Below are positions 7,858 through 16,456 of a stretch of DNA of 64,000 bases, in pieces (position 1 is the stretch's first letter; each line of letters opens with the position of its first letter). Source of the DNA: an uncultured bacterium (GTDB lineage Bacteria; Verrucomicrobiota; Kiritimatiellia; PWTM01). The DNA is taken from the NCBI GenBank assembly GCA_938010045.1, contig CALLFZ010000038.1:27800-91799 (forward strand). Direction: 5' to 3'. A program made the position numbers and the translations under genes. Under the pieces are notes generated by a model. That model ran no database searches, was not told the DNA's origin, and worked only from the letters and a program-made list of their open reading frames with translations.

Positions 7858-9399
7858 ATGTCCAACGGACCCACCATCGCGACGCCCCGTCGACCCGCGG
7901 TCTTTCTGGACCGCGACGGTACGTTGATCGAGGACGTCGGGCCAATCAGCTCTCCGGACGCCCTCCGGTGGCTGCCGGACACGTTCGAGGCCCTCCGACG
8001 TCTCGCCGCCCACTACGAACTCTTCATCGTCACCCATCAGGTCTGGATTTCGCGCGGCGTGCTGACGACGGAGGACGTGGAGCGCGTCCACCGAGCACTG
8101 CTCGACCGCCTTGCGGCCGAGGGTGTTCCGATCCGCCGTATCTACACCTGCCCTCACACGAAGGAGGAGGGCTGCCTCTGCCGCAAGCCGAGCCCCCACC
8201 ACCTGTTCGAAGCCGCCCGGGAGTTTCATCTCGATCTCGCCCGGTCGTTCGTCGTCGGCGACCATCCGCACGACGTCGAAACCGCGGTGCGCGCGGGCAG
8301 CCGCGGCCTCTACGTGCGCACCGGCCATGGGGAACGGCACTTCGACGAGCTGCCGGCCGGCACGTTCGTCGTGCCCGGCATCCGCGAGGCGGCGGACTGG
8401 ATCCTCGCGATCGCGCAAGCGGAGCGGCGCATGGGCGACTGGACCGCCGAGCTCGCGCGCGCCGTGGCTCGGCTGCGGGCTGGCCGCATCGGTGTGTTCC
8501 CCACCGAAACGGTGTACGGCCTGGGCGCCCGCGCGCTCGACCCACTCGCCATCGCGCGCGTGTTCGAAGCCAAGCAGCGGCCCGCGTTCGATCCGCTCAT
8601 CGTCCACGTCGCGGGCGAGGCGGACGCCACCATGCTGGCCGCCGAGTGGCCCGAGGCGGCGCACCGCCTCGCGCGCGCGTTCTGGCCCGGTCCTCTCACC
8701 ATCGTCGTGTCGAAGCGGCCGGAAGTGCCGGACATCGTCACGGCCGGCCGTCCGACCGTCGCGCTGCGCTGCCCGCGGCATCCGGTCGCGATCGAGCTGC
8801 TGCGCGCGCTGGGCGAACCGATCGCCGCCCCGAGCGCCAATCTGTTTGGACGCACCAGCCCGACCCACGCAGAACACCTCGACGAGGCGATCCGCGCCGC
8901 CGCGGACTTCGTTCTTGATGCGGGGCCGTGCGCGGTGGGGGTCGAATCTACGATCGTCGCGCTGAGGGGCGGCCGGCCGGTGCTCCTGCGGCCGGGGGGC
9001 GTGCCCCTGGAAGCGATCGAGGCGCTCGTCGGCCCGCTCGAGGTGCCGGCCGAGTCCTCATGTGACCACCCCGAATCACCGGGCCGACTTCCGCGACACT
9101 ACGCGCCCCGCACGCGGCTGGCCTTGCTCAACAGCCGCGCCGCGGCGGCGCCGCCAGAGGGTCGGTGGGGCTGCCTCGCGTTCCGCGAGCCGCCCGCCGG
9201 CGGCGGATGGGCGATGGTCGAGGTGCTCTCTCCGGCGGGCGATCTGCGCGAGGCTGCGGCGAACCTGTTTGCGGCGCTTCGGCGGCTGGACGACGGCGGG
9301 CTGGATGGCATCGCGGCCGAACCGGCACCCGAGGTCGGCCTCGGCCGCGCGATCAACGACCGTCTCCGTCGCGCGGCGCACCCCGAACCTGCGGCGTGA
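7858..9399 (+). CDS. Fusion of a HAD histidinol/heptose-bisphosphate phosphatase and a Sua5/TsaC threonylcarbamoyl-AMP synthase
   Basis: 513 residues. Residues 1-180 are a GmhB/HisB-type HAD phosphatase: F-L-D-R-D-G-T-L with catalytic Asp18 and Asp20, T-H-Q in the second motif, a zinc loop C-P-H-T-K-E-E-G-C-L-C-R-K-P, and V-G-D-H-P-H-D. Residues about 195-385 are a YrdC/Sua5 domain: V-F-P-T-E-T-V-Y-G-L-G, E-A-K-Q-R-P, F-W-P-G-P-L-T, R-C-P, and A-P-S-A-N-L-F-G. This domain makes threonylcarbamoyl-AMP from threonine, bicarbonate and ATP for t6A37 of tRNA. Residues about 400-513 form the smaller Sua5 C-terminal domain with R-L-P-R-H-Y-A-P. Start 7858 is chosen from promoter position; 7846 and 7738 are in-frame alternatives. 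I know of no standard pathway joining the two activities. Confidence 0.9.
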   Translation: MSNGPTIATPRRPAVFLDRDGTLIEDVGPISSPDALRWLPDTFEALRRLAAHYELFIVTHQVWISRGVLTTEDVERVHRALLDRLAAEGVPIRRIYTCPHTKEEGCLCRKPSPHHLFEAAREFHLDLARSFVVGDHPHDVETAVRAGSRGLYVRTGHGERHFDELPAGTFVVPGIREAADWILAIAQAERRMGDWTAELARAVARLRAGRIGVFPTETVYGLGARALDPLAIARVFEAKQRPAFDPLIVHVAGEADATMLAAEWPEAAHRLARAFWPGPLTIVVSKRPEVPDIVTAGRPTVALRCPRHPVAIELLRALGEPIAAPSANLFGRTSPTHAEHLDEAIRAAADFVLDAGPCAVGVESTIVALRGGRPVLLRPGGVPLEAIEALVGPLEVPAESSCDHPESPGRLPRHYAPRTRLALLNSRAAAAPPEGRWGCLAFREPPAGGGWAMVEVLSPAGDLREAAANLFAALRRLDDGGLDGIAAEPAPEVGLGRAINDRLRRAAHPEPAA

Positions 9400-9474
9400 G
9401 CCGTCGCGCGCGGGATCCTGGTGGCGGCACACCCGGACTGCGCGCCACCACTGGACCTGTCGCGTGCCCTGCTC

Positions 9475-9521
9475 TGTCCAAGGCTTGGACACCGCCGGGC
9501 GGTTGTTTTCCAAGGCTTGGA
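9475..9521. repeat. Paired palindrome locus A (two TCCAAGGCTTGGA sites, 32 bp apart)
   Basis: Site 1 at 9477-9489 is extended to a perfect 17-base dyad (9475-9491) around a central G. Site 2 is at 9509-9521. Start-to-start distance is 32 bp, with a G+C-rich 19-base spacer. The same arrangement with the same 32-bp spacing recurs at 37449 and 53151. The rest of the 9400-9634 gap holds a weak inverted repeat (9419-9426 with 9443-9450) and no gene. Confidence 0.85.
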
Positions 9522-9588
9522 CCCCTGGCGGGCAGGGCGCGGCGCCGGAGCGGGCTGCTCGCGCTGGGCCGCCGAGCCATCTCACCAC

Positions 9589-9616
9589 TTGCGAACAGCG
9601 CTGGCGAGCGTAGGTT
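9589..9616 (+). promoter_or_regulatory. Weak candidate promoter of the Cys-rich small gene
   Basis: TTGCGA (9589-9594), a 16-bp spacer and TAGGTT (9611-9616), 18 nt before ATG 9635. The -10 match is poor, so this is tentative. Confidence 0.3.
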
Positions 9617-9634
9617 CCGATCCAGAGGCGCCAG

Positions 9635-9862
9635 ATGCCCGCGATGATGAGCGACCCTTCGCACGAGGACATCCCGTGTCGCGGTGAAGCGACAACGCCG
9701 AACCCGCGCGGCGAGGAGGAGGGGCGCTGCGAGCGCTGTGGTCTGACCGGGGCGATCGAGATCGCAGGCAGGCGGTTCTGCCTCGCCTGCTACAGCGACT
9801 GCGGTTCGTGCTGCCTCGAATTTGGCGCGGACGACCTTTGGGCGTTGCGCAACGACATCTAG
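9635..9862 (+). CDS. Small Cys-rich, probably zinc-binding protein of unknown function
   Basis: 75 residues. AGAGG (9624-9628) sits 6 nt before ATG 9635; ATGs at 9644 and 9647 are in frame and possible. The second half holds C-E-R-C-G, then C-L-A-C-Y, then C-G-S-C-C, which looks like a compact zinc ribbon, and ends in an acidic F-G-A-D-D-L-W segment. I do not recognise a named family. It lies downstream of palindrome locus A and converges with ppdK. Confidence 0.6.
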   Translation: MPAMMSDPSHEDIPCRGEATTPNPRGEEEGRCERCGLTGAIEIAGRRFCLACYSDCGSCCLEFGADDLWALRNDI

Positions 9863-9927
9863 CGGAGGTGGCGCCCACCCGGCCGCCGGCGGGCGAGTGC
9901 CGAGCGCTTCGGGGTGTGCAAGACGAA

Positions 9928-9960
9928 ACGGCCCCGGGCCGTTGAGCGGTCCGGGGCCGT
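9928..9960 (-). terminator. Rho-independent terminator of ppdK
   Basis: A perfect 10-bp inverted repeat, ACGGCCCCGG (9928-9937) and CCGGGGCCGT (9951-9960), with a 13-nt loop. On the ppdK strand the stem is followed by TTTCGTCTTG, a short interrupted T tract. It starts about 30 bases after the ppdK stop. Confidence 0.65.
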
Positions 9961-9989
9961 GATGCCCGCCTTGGACGGGCGCGCCGGGA

Positions 9990-12791
9990 TCAGTTGCGGG
10001 CGGCCGTTGTGCGCCTGGGCTTCTTCGCCGCAGTCGAGCCCTTCGCCGTCTTCGAGGCGGCGGGCGGCGCCGACTGTAGCGCGGCCTGCGCGGCGGCGAG
10101 CCGGGCGATGGGCACGCGGTACGGCGAGCAGCTCACGTAGTTGAGCCCTACGCGGTGGCAGAACGCGACCGACGCGGGATCGCCACCTTGTTCGCCGCAG
10201 ATGCCGACCTTCAGATTCGGGCGCGTCGCGCGGCCTTTCTGCACGGCCATCTCGATCAACTGGCCGATGCCCTCCTGGTCGATCGTTTGGAACGGATCGG
10301 CCTTGAGGATCTTCTGGTCGAGGTAGTGCGGCAGGAAGGCGCCAATGTCGTCGCGGCTGAACCCGAAGCCCATCTGCGTGAGGTCGTTCGTGCCGAAGCT
10401 GAAGAACTCGGCCTCGCTGGCCATGCGGTCGGCCAACAGCGCGGCGCGCGGGATCTCGATCATCGTGCCGACGAGGTGCGGGATTTTCTTCACGCCGCTC
10501 GCGGCGCACACCTCGGCGTACACGCGGGCGATGATGGCGTTCTGGTGCGCGAGCTCCTTTACGTCGCAGGTGACCGGGATCATGATCTCCGGCATCGCCT
10601 TGCGGCCGGCTGTCTGCAGCTCGGCGGCGGCTTCGAAGATCGCGCGCACTTGCATCTCGGTGATCTCGGGGTAGGTGATGCCGAGGCGAACGCCGCGGTG
10701 GCCCATCATCGGGTTGTTCTCATGCAGCGCGTCGCCGCGGGCCTTGACCTCCTCGGGCGTGATGCCGAGCGCGCGGGCGAGTTCGGCCTGCTTCTCGGGG
10801 CTCTGAGGCACGAATTCGTGCAGCGGCGGGTCGAGCAGCCGGATGGTGACCGGCAGACCCTCCATTGCCTCGAGGGTGGCCTTGATGTCGCGCTTCACGT
10901 AGGCGAAGAGCTCCTGCACGGCCGCGCGGCGTTCCTCGGGCGTGGTGCTGAGGATCATCTTGCGCAGCAGGAAGAGCGGCTCGTCCGAACCGGCGCCGTA
11001 GAACATGTGCTCGGTGCGGAAGAGACCGATGCCCTCAGCGCCAAAGGCGCGCGCGGTGCGCGCGTCCTCGGGGGTATCGGCGTTCGTGCGCACGCCGAGC
11101 CGGCGGTACTTGTCCACGAGTTTCATGAACGCCTGGAATCGCGGGTTTTCGGTCGCGTCCACCATCGGCAGCGCGCCCTCGTACACGAGGCCGCGGGTGC
11201 CATTGAGCGTGATCATCGCGCCCTCGACGAACTCACGCCCGCTCACGACCATCCGACGGTTCGGCACGTCCACGTGGATCTCGCCGGCGCCGACGACGCA
11301 GCACTTGCCCCAGCCGCGCGCAACCAGCGCCGCGTGCGACGTCATGCCGCCGCGGGCGGTGAGAATGCCCTGCGCCGCGCGCATGCCCTCGATGTCCTCG
11401 GGGTTCGTCTCCTCGCGGACGAGGATGACCTTCTTCCCCTCGGCGGCCCAGCGCACCGCGTCCTCGGCGGTGAAGACAATCTGCCCGACTGCGCCGCCGG
11501 GGCCCGCGGGGAGACCCTTCGCGATCACGGTGGCCGTCCGTTCGGCGGCCGGATCCACGAACGGGTGGAGGAGCTGGTCGAGATGGGCGGGCTCGACGCG
11601 CATCACCGCCGTCTTCTCGTCAATCAGCTTTTCCTTCAGCATGTCCATCGCCATGTTCAGCGCCGCGGTGCCCGTGCGCTTGCCGCTGCGACACTGAAGC
11701 ATAAACAGGCGGCCTTCCTGGATCGTGAACTCGATGTCCTGCATGTCGCGGTAGTGCCGCTCAAGCGTCGTGCGGATGCGGTCGAGTTCGCGGTAGAGCT
11801 CCGGCATCGCCTCTTCAAGCGAGGGCAGGTGCTGGTTCTGCTCGTTCTTGGTCGCGCGGTTGAGCGGGTTCGGCGTGCGGATGCCCGCGACGACATCCTC
11901 GCCCTGCGCGTTGACGAGCCACTCGCCGTAAAACTTGTTCTCGCCGGTGGCCGGATTGCGCGTGAACGCGACGCCGGTGGCGGAGTGGTCGCCCATATTG
12001 CCGAACACCATGGCTTGGACGTTGACGGCGGTGCCCCAGTCATCCGGGATCCCCTCGATGCGGCGGTAGGAGACGGCGCGCTTGCCGTTCCAGCTCTTGA
12101 ACACCGCGCCGATGCCGCCCCAGAGCTGCTCCCAGGGATCGTCCGGGAACTCGCGGCCGAGCACCTCGCGCACGCGCGTCTTGAAGGCGCCACAGAGGCC
12201 CTTCAGGTCGTCGGCGGTGAGGTCGGTGTCGGACTTGTACCCCTTCGCCTTCTTCAGCTCGTCGAGCAGGCCATCCAGCTGCCGGCGAATACCCTGGCCT
12301 TCGGCGGGCTCGATGCCCTCGGCCTTTTCCATCACGACGTCCGCGTACATCATGATCAGGCGGCGGTACGCGTCGTAGACGAAGCGCTCGTTCTTGGTCT
12401 TCGCGATGAGACCGGGAATCGTGCGGGAGCACAGGCCGATGTTGAGGACCGTCTCCATCATGCCGGGCATCGAGCGGCGCGCGCCGGAGCGGCAGGAGAC
12501 CAGCAGCGGATTCTGGGCGTCACCGTAGCGGCTGCCCATGATCTTCTCGACCTTCGCGATGGCCGCGCGGACCTGCGGTTCGAGGCCCGGCGGGAACTTA
12601 CCGCCACGCGCGAAATAGTCGGTGCAACACTCGGTTGTGATCGTGAATCCGGCCGGCACGGGGAGTTTCAGGTGGCACATCTCCGCAAGGTTCGCCCCCT
12701 TGCCACCCAGCAGGTTCTTCATGTCGGCCCGGCCTTCCGCAGTGCCGTTTCCAAAGGTGTAGACGTACTTTTTCACTGCCGCCTTCGCCAT
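9990..12791 (-). CDS. ppdK: Pyruvate, phosphate dikinase
   Basis: 933 residues. PPDK interconverts pyruvate, ATP and phosphate with phosphoenolpyruvate, AMP and pyrophosphate in the cytoplasm. The N-terminal ATP-grasp domain has L-L-G-G-K-G-A-N-L-A-E-M and R-S-G-A-R-R-S-M-P-G-M-M. The central swivelling domain has G-G-M-T-S-H-A-A-L-V-A-R-G with the phospho-accepting His at about residue 486. The C-terminal TIM barrel has G-L-F-R-T-E-H-M-F, S-F-G-T-N-D-L-T-Q, and G-I-C-G-E-Q-G-G-D. The catalytic C-S-P-Y-R-V-P-I-A-R-L-A-A-A-Q-A segment is intact. After it comes an unusual ~30-residue Ala/Lys/Arg-rich tail. AAGGAG lies 7 nt before the start. A promoter and a terminator frame the gene as a single transcription unit. 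Confidence 0.97.
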   Translation of the reverse strand: MAKAAVKKYVYTFGNGTAEGRADMKNLLGGKGANLAEMCHLKLPVPAGFTITTECCTDYFARGGKFPPGLEPQVRAAIAKVEKIMGSRYGDAQNPLLVSCRSGARRSMPGMMETVLNIGLCSRTIPGLIAKTKNERFVYDAYRRLIMMYADVVMEKAEGIEPAEGQGIRRQLDGLLDELKKAKGYKSDTDLTADDLKGLCGAFKTRVREVLGREFPDDPWEQLWGGIGAVFKSWNGKRAVSYRRIEGIPDDWGTAVNVQAMVFGNMGDHSATGVAFTRNPATGENKFYGEWLVNAQGEDVVAGIRTPNPLNRATKNEQNQHLPSLEEAMPELYRELDRIRTTLERHYRDMQDIEFTIQEGRLFMLQCRSGKRTGTAALNMAMDMLKEKLIDEKTAVMRVEPAHLDQLLHPFVDPAAERTATVIAKGLPAGPGGAVGQIVFTAEDAVRWAAEGKKVILVREETNPEDIEGMRAAQGILTARGGMTSHAALVARGWGKCCVVGAGEIHVDVPNRRMVVSGREFVEGAMITLNGTRGLVYEGALPMVDATENPRFQAFMKLVDKYRRLGVRTNADTPEDARTARAFGAEGIGLFRTEHMFYGAGSDEPLFLLRKMILSTTPEERRAAVQELFAYVKRDIKATLEAMEGLPVTIRLLDPPLHEFVPQSPEKQAELARALGITPEEVKARGDALHENNPMMGHRGVRLGITYPEITEMQVRAIFEAAAELQTAGRKAMPEIMIPVTCDVKELAHQNAIIARVYAEVCAASGVKKIPHLVGTMIEIPRAALLADRMASEAEFFSFGTNDLTQMGFGFSRDDIGAFLPHYLDQKILKADPFQTIDQEGIGQLIEMAVQKGRATRPNLKVGICGEQGGDPASVAFCHRVGLNYVSCSPYRVPIARLAAAQAALQSAPPAASKTAKGSTAAKKPRRTTAARN

Positions 12792-12896
12792 GGCTGTGCT
12801 CCTTAGGTTCCTCTATGATTCCGGACGTTTTTTCGTCGAATCCGGCCCCCTCCCGGAATCCACCCGGGCGGACTCGGAACGCGAAAAAGCCGGGTT

Positions 12897-12925
12897 AGAA
12901 TACCGGAGCGGAGCGGGCGGGTCAA
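12897..12925 (-). promoter_or_regulatory. Promoter of ppdK
   Basis: Reading the minus strand: TTGACC (12925-12920), a 17-bp spacer and TATTCT (12902-12897). Transcription would give a leader of about 100 nt before the ATG at 12791, with a strong Shine-Dalgarno site. The -35 box overlaps the rimO stop codon (12924-12922). Confidence 0.65.
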
Positions 12926-14346
12926 ACCGGTCCTTGGCCACCGTCGGGAACGGGACGGCCAGACGCCGTGCGGGGCTCGGCATGGAGGTCATAGTCGGAC
13001 GACCCGGTCACCCGCGCGCGGACGACCTGCCCCGGCGCGAGGGAGCGCGCCGCCCGGCCCCGCAGCCGGACCACACCGTCCACGTCCGGCGCCTGGCCGC
13101 GATGCCGGCCGCGCGCCTCGCCGGTGCGGGGGTCCGCCGGCTCATCCACCAGCACCTCGGTGTCGCGGCCGATCCATGCGCGGAGCGCGGCGCGCGAGAT
13201 GTCCCGCTGGAGCGCCATCAGCCGGTCGCGGCGTTCCGCGGCCACGCCGGGCGGGACCTTCGGCGACATCGCGGCTGAGGCGGTGCCGGGCTCTTCGGAA
13301 TAGACCAACACGCCGAGGTGCGCGAAGCGCATCGCCCGCACGAACTCGCACAACTCCTCAAACTCGGTTTCGGTCTCGCCCGGATGCCCCACGATGAAGG
13401 CCGTGCGCAGCGCGACATCGGGCCAGCGCGCGCGGATGCGGTTGAGCAACGCGACGGTCGCGTCGCGGCCGGGCCGGCGCATCGCGCGCAGCCGGGCATC
13501 CGCGATGTGCTGTAGCGGCAGGTCGAGGTAGCGGCACCAGCGCGGGTCGGCCTCCATCGCATCGAGCACCGCCTCCTCGACATGGGCGGGGTGCGCATAC
13601 AGAAGACGCAGCCAGACGTCCCCCTCCACTTCGGCGAGCCGCCGGATGAGATCCGCCAGCCGCGGTCCGCCCGGTCGGTCGAGCCCGTAGGCGGTCGTGT
13701 CCTGCGCGATGAGGCAGATCTCGCGCACGCCCGATGCAATGAGATCGCGCGCCTCGGCCAGCACCGCCTCGGGCGGCCGGCTCACCTGCGGTCCTCGGAT
13801 GGCGGGAATCGCGCAGAACGAGCATCGGTGCGAGCAGCCTTCGGCGATTTTGAGCCAGGTGGACGCCGTGCCGCCGGTGAGTAGCCGCGGCGCCGTTGCG
13901 TCCGGATCCGGCCGCGCCGCGGTGGCCGCGAGCGCGGCATCCGCCTCGCCGAGGATCTCGCGGCAGAACGCCGGCAGGCGCGGGTAGACCTCGAACCCGG
14001 CCACCGCGTCCGCCGCCCCCAGAAACCTCGCGAACTCCGGCACTGCCGCGCTGCGGCGAACCAGGCATCCGATCGCGACCAGTTTGCGCGGCCGGCCGCG
14101 GCGGCGCAGCTCGGCCAGCTCGCGCAACGTCGCAGCGGTCTCCTCGCGCGCGGGCGCGATGAAACCGCACGTGTTCACAAGGCAGAGGTCCGAGTCCTCC
14201 GGCCGCTCCGCGATCCAAAACCCAGCCTGAACGAGCTCGGCGAGGATGCGCTCGCTGTCCACCGTGTTCTTCGCGCAGCCAAGGCTGACCATCGAAACGA
14301 TCGGCGGTCGGGCTTCGCGCGAGGCCTTGGGCGTGGGTGTGGTCAC
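12922..14346 (-). CDS. rimO: RimO, ribosomal protein S12 methylthiotransferase
   Basis: 474 residues from GTG 14346. RimO is a radical-SAM enzyme that methylthiolates the conserved Asp of ribosomal protein S12. The N-terminal UPF0004 domain has the three cluster cysteines in S-L-G-C-A-K-N, N-T-C-G-F and I-G-C-L. The radical-SAM cluster is C-S-H-R-C-S-F-C. The RimO-type F-I-V-G-H-P-G-E-T-E and Y-S-E-E-P-G-T-A-S-A follow, and a C-terminal TRAM domain ends in S-D-Y-D-L-H-A. The longer frame upstream of 14346 has no domain content. The GTG lies 6 nt after a TATACT box. Confidence 0.95.
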   Translation of the reverse strand: MTTPTPKASREARPPIVSMVSLGCAKNTVDSERILAELVQAGFWIAERPEDSDLCLVNTCGFIAPAREETAATLRELAELRRRGRPRKLVAIGCLVRRSAAVPEFARFLGAADAVAGFEVYPRLPAFCREILGEADAALAATAARPDPDATAPRLLTGGTASTWLKIAEGCSHRCSFCAIPAIRGPQVSRPPEAVLAEARDLIASGVREICLIAQDTTAYGLDRPGGPRLADLIRRLAEVEGDVWLRLLYAHPAHVEEAVLDAMEADPRWCRYLDLPLQHIADARLRAMRRPGRDATVALLNRIRARWPDVALRTAFIVGHPGETETEFEELCEFVRAMRFAHLGVLVYSEEPGTASAAMSPKVPPGVAAERRDRLMALQRDISRAALRAWIGRDTEVLVDEPADPRTGEARGRHRGQAPDVDGVVRLRGRAARSLAPGQVVRARVTGSSDYDLHAEPRTASGRPVPDGGQGPV

Positions 14347-14352
14347 ACGCCC

Positions 14353-14358
14353 AGTATA
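14353..14358 (-). promoter_or_regulatory. Candidate -10 box of rimO
   Basis: TATACT on the minus strand (14358-14353), then 6 nt to GTG 14346. No convincing -35 box is visible 16-18 bp upstream. If used, the mRNA would be leaderless. Confidence 0.4.
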
Positions 14359-14584
14359 TGCGGAGCTCGCAGGCCGCGGTAGCCCACGATCGCTACGGCG
14401 GTCGGCGCCGGCGGCGCCCATCTCCAGCCGGCGTCCGGCCGCGCCTTGCGTGCCCGCTGCAGCCCCGCCCCTCGGGTCTCCGAGGCATCGCCCCTGGCCG
14501 CGTCGGCGCGCCAAGGGCACGAAGCCGGTTGACGTGCGTGACCGCGAACACGGAAGATGCGCCGTACGAGAAGGAGGTCTGCGC

Positions 14585-16075
14585 ATGAAGCGCACGGTGA
14601 TCGCGGCGTGGGGGGCAGTTGCGATGTGGATGAGCGCAACGGCGACCTCGCCCAAATGGAACGTGCTGTTGGTCGCGGTGGACGATCTGCGGCCGGAGCT
14701 GGGCAGCTACGGGGCGGCGCATGTGCGCAGTCCGAACCTCGACCGCCTCGCGCGCGAGGGCATCGTGTTTCGCCGCGCGTACTGCCAGCAGGCGGTCTGC
14801 TCGCCGTCGCGCACGAGTCTCCTGACCGGCGCCCGGCCCGACACGACACGCGTCTACGATCTCGAGACGCATTTCCGAACCACCATGGGCGACGGGGTGG
14901 TCACGTTGCCGCAGCTCTTCAAGAACCACGGCTGGTTCGTGCAGGGCATGGGCAAACTCTACCACGGCAACCTCGACGATCCGGCATCGTGGTCCGTGCC
15001 GTGGAGCTCGCCGAAACTATCGCACAGCACCTATGCGCTGCCCGAGAACCGCGCGATCGTCGAGCGCAAGCGCGCTGAGACCCGCCAGCGGGCTCGGACA
15101 GGGCAGCCGCCGCGCCGCGCGCGCGAGTACGGGCCGGCCTGGGAGTGCGCGGACGTGCCCGACTCGACGTACCACGACGGTGCGCTCGCGGACATGGCGA
15201 TCGAGGCGTTGCGCGCGATCGCACAGCAGGGCGGGCCGTTCTGGCTCGGCGTAGGCTTCATCCGGCCGCACCTGCCGTTCGTCGCGCCGAAACGATATTG
15301 GGATCTTTACGACCGCGAGGCGATCGCGCTGGCGCCCAATCCCTTCCCGCCGCATGGCGCGCCGCTGTATGCAGTGCCGCCGGGCGGCGAGCTGCGCAGT
15401 TACGACGGCATCCCGGAGGACCGGCAGCTCCCGGACGATCTGGCGCGCACGCTCAAGCACGGCTACTACGCCGCGATCAGTTATATGGACGCCCAGTTCG
15501 GCCGCGTGCTCGATGAGCTTGAGCGGCTCGGGCTGCGCAGCCAGACGATCGTCATCGTGTGGGGCGACCACGGCTGGAAGCTCGGCGAGCACGCGGCGTG
15601 GTGCAAGCACACGAACGTCGAACTCGACACGCGCGCGCCGCTGATCGTCTCGGTGCCCGGCATGCGGCACGCGGGCCGCGCGACCGACGCGCTGGTCGAG
15701 TTCGTGGACATCTATCCCACGCTGGCCGACCTCTGCGGCCTGCCCCTGCCCGCCCACCTCGAGGGTACCAGTTTCCGGCCCGTGCTCGAGGACCCTGACC
15801 GGCCGTGGAAACGCGCGGTGTTCAGCCAGTATCCGCGCAACCACGAGGGCCGGCGACGGATGGGCTACTCGATGCGGACCGACCGATACCGCTTCACGAT
15901 GTGGGTGGACCGCCAGAATCCGGAGCGCGTGGACGCGATCGAACTCTACGACCACGCAACGGATCCACAGGAGAACGAGAACCTCGCCCATCGCCCCGAC
16001 ATGGCGAGCCTGATCCGCGAGCTCACCGCGCAACTGCGAGCCGGGTGGACAGCCGCAAGGCCCGCGGACCGCTGA
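14585..16075 (+). CDS. Secreted type I sulfatase, iduronate-2-sulfatase-like
   Basis: 496 residues. Formylglycine sulfatases hydrolyse sulfate esters of glycans. A signal peptide of about 20 residues comes first. The metal-binding D-D-L-R-P-E-L-G-S-Y-G follows, then the sulfatase signature C-S-P-S-R-T-S-L-L-T-G with the Cys for formylglycine at residue 72. Later motifs are F-I-R-P-H-L-P-F and the metal-binding W-G-D-H-G-W-K-L-G-E-H. L-Y-D-H-A-T-D-P-Q-E-N-E-N-L near the end is typical of the iduronate-2-sulfatase-like group. AAGGAGGT (14571-14578) precedes the ATG by 6 nt. No anaerobic or FGE-type maturation enzyme is in the window. Together with GH95 and the other glycosidases it suggests use of sulfated fucose-containing polysaccharides. 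Confidence 0.91.
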   Translation: MKRTVIAAWGAVAMWMSATATSPKWNVLLVAVDDLRPELGSYGAAHVRSPNLDRLAREGIVFRRAYCQQAVCSPSRTSLLTGARPDTTRVYDLETHFRTTMGDGVVTLPQLFKNHGWFVQGMGKLYHGNLDDPASWSVPWSSPKLSHSTYALPENRAIVERKRAETRQRARTGQPPRRAREYGPAWECADVPDSTYHDGALADMAIEALRAIAQQGGPFWLGVGFIRPHLPFVAPKRYWDLYDREAIALAPNPFPPHGAPLYAVPPGGELRSYDGIPEDRQLPDDLARTLKHGYYAAISYMDAQFGRVLDELERLGLRSQTIVIVWGDHGWKLGEHAAWCKHTNVELDTRAPLIVSVPGMRHAGRATDALVEFVDIYPTLADLCGLPLPAHLEGTSFRPVLEDPDRPWKRAVFSQYPRNHEGRRRMGYSMRTDRYRFTMWVDRQNPERVDAIELYDHATDPQENENLAHRPDMASLIRELTAQLRAGWTAARPADR

Positions 16076-16456
16076 GTGGCGATCCGTCACGTCCGCTCCG
16101 ACCGCGGTCACCCCGCGTCGTTACCACCATCGCGCTGGCCACGCGATGCAGGGAAAGCAACGCCACCGAGAGATGGCGCCGCGCCGCTGAACGCCAACGC
16201 GGCATCGCGGCGGACCGGGCTTGCCGCCGTACTTCAAAGCGTGCGGCCTCGCGCGATCCGCGGAGTTCGGCAAGAGCTGGACGTCGCCCGAGGACCGCGG
16301 CCCTCCCCGAGGCGGCGTCCGCCCGTTCAGGGTCACGCCGGATTCACCGCGATCACCGATCGCGGCGCACCGCATCCCCGCTGGCCGCTCCGGACCAGCC
16401 GGCACACACCGCAGCTCGGCCACCGTCGGGCGATCCGAGCGAGCGACGGTCGCCGG
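16076..16456. other. Convergent intergenic gap, nothing recognised
   Basis: About 380 bases between the ends of the sulfatase gene and murB. I see no gene, clear terminator hairpin with a T tract, or member of the repeat families found elsewhere in the window. Confidence 0.4.

Noticed and set aside
10155..12806. An 883-codon open frame on the plus strand opposite ppdK
   Set aside because: The minus strand encodes a complete PPDK. The plus frame is its antisense shadow, rich in His, Leu, Ala and Val, with no domain.
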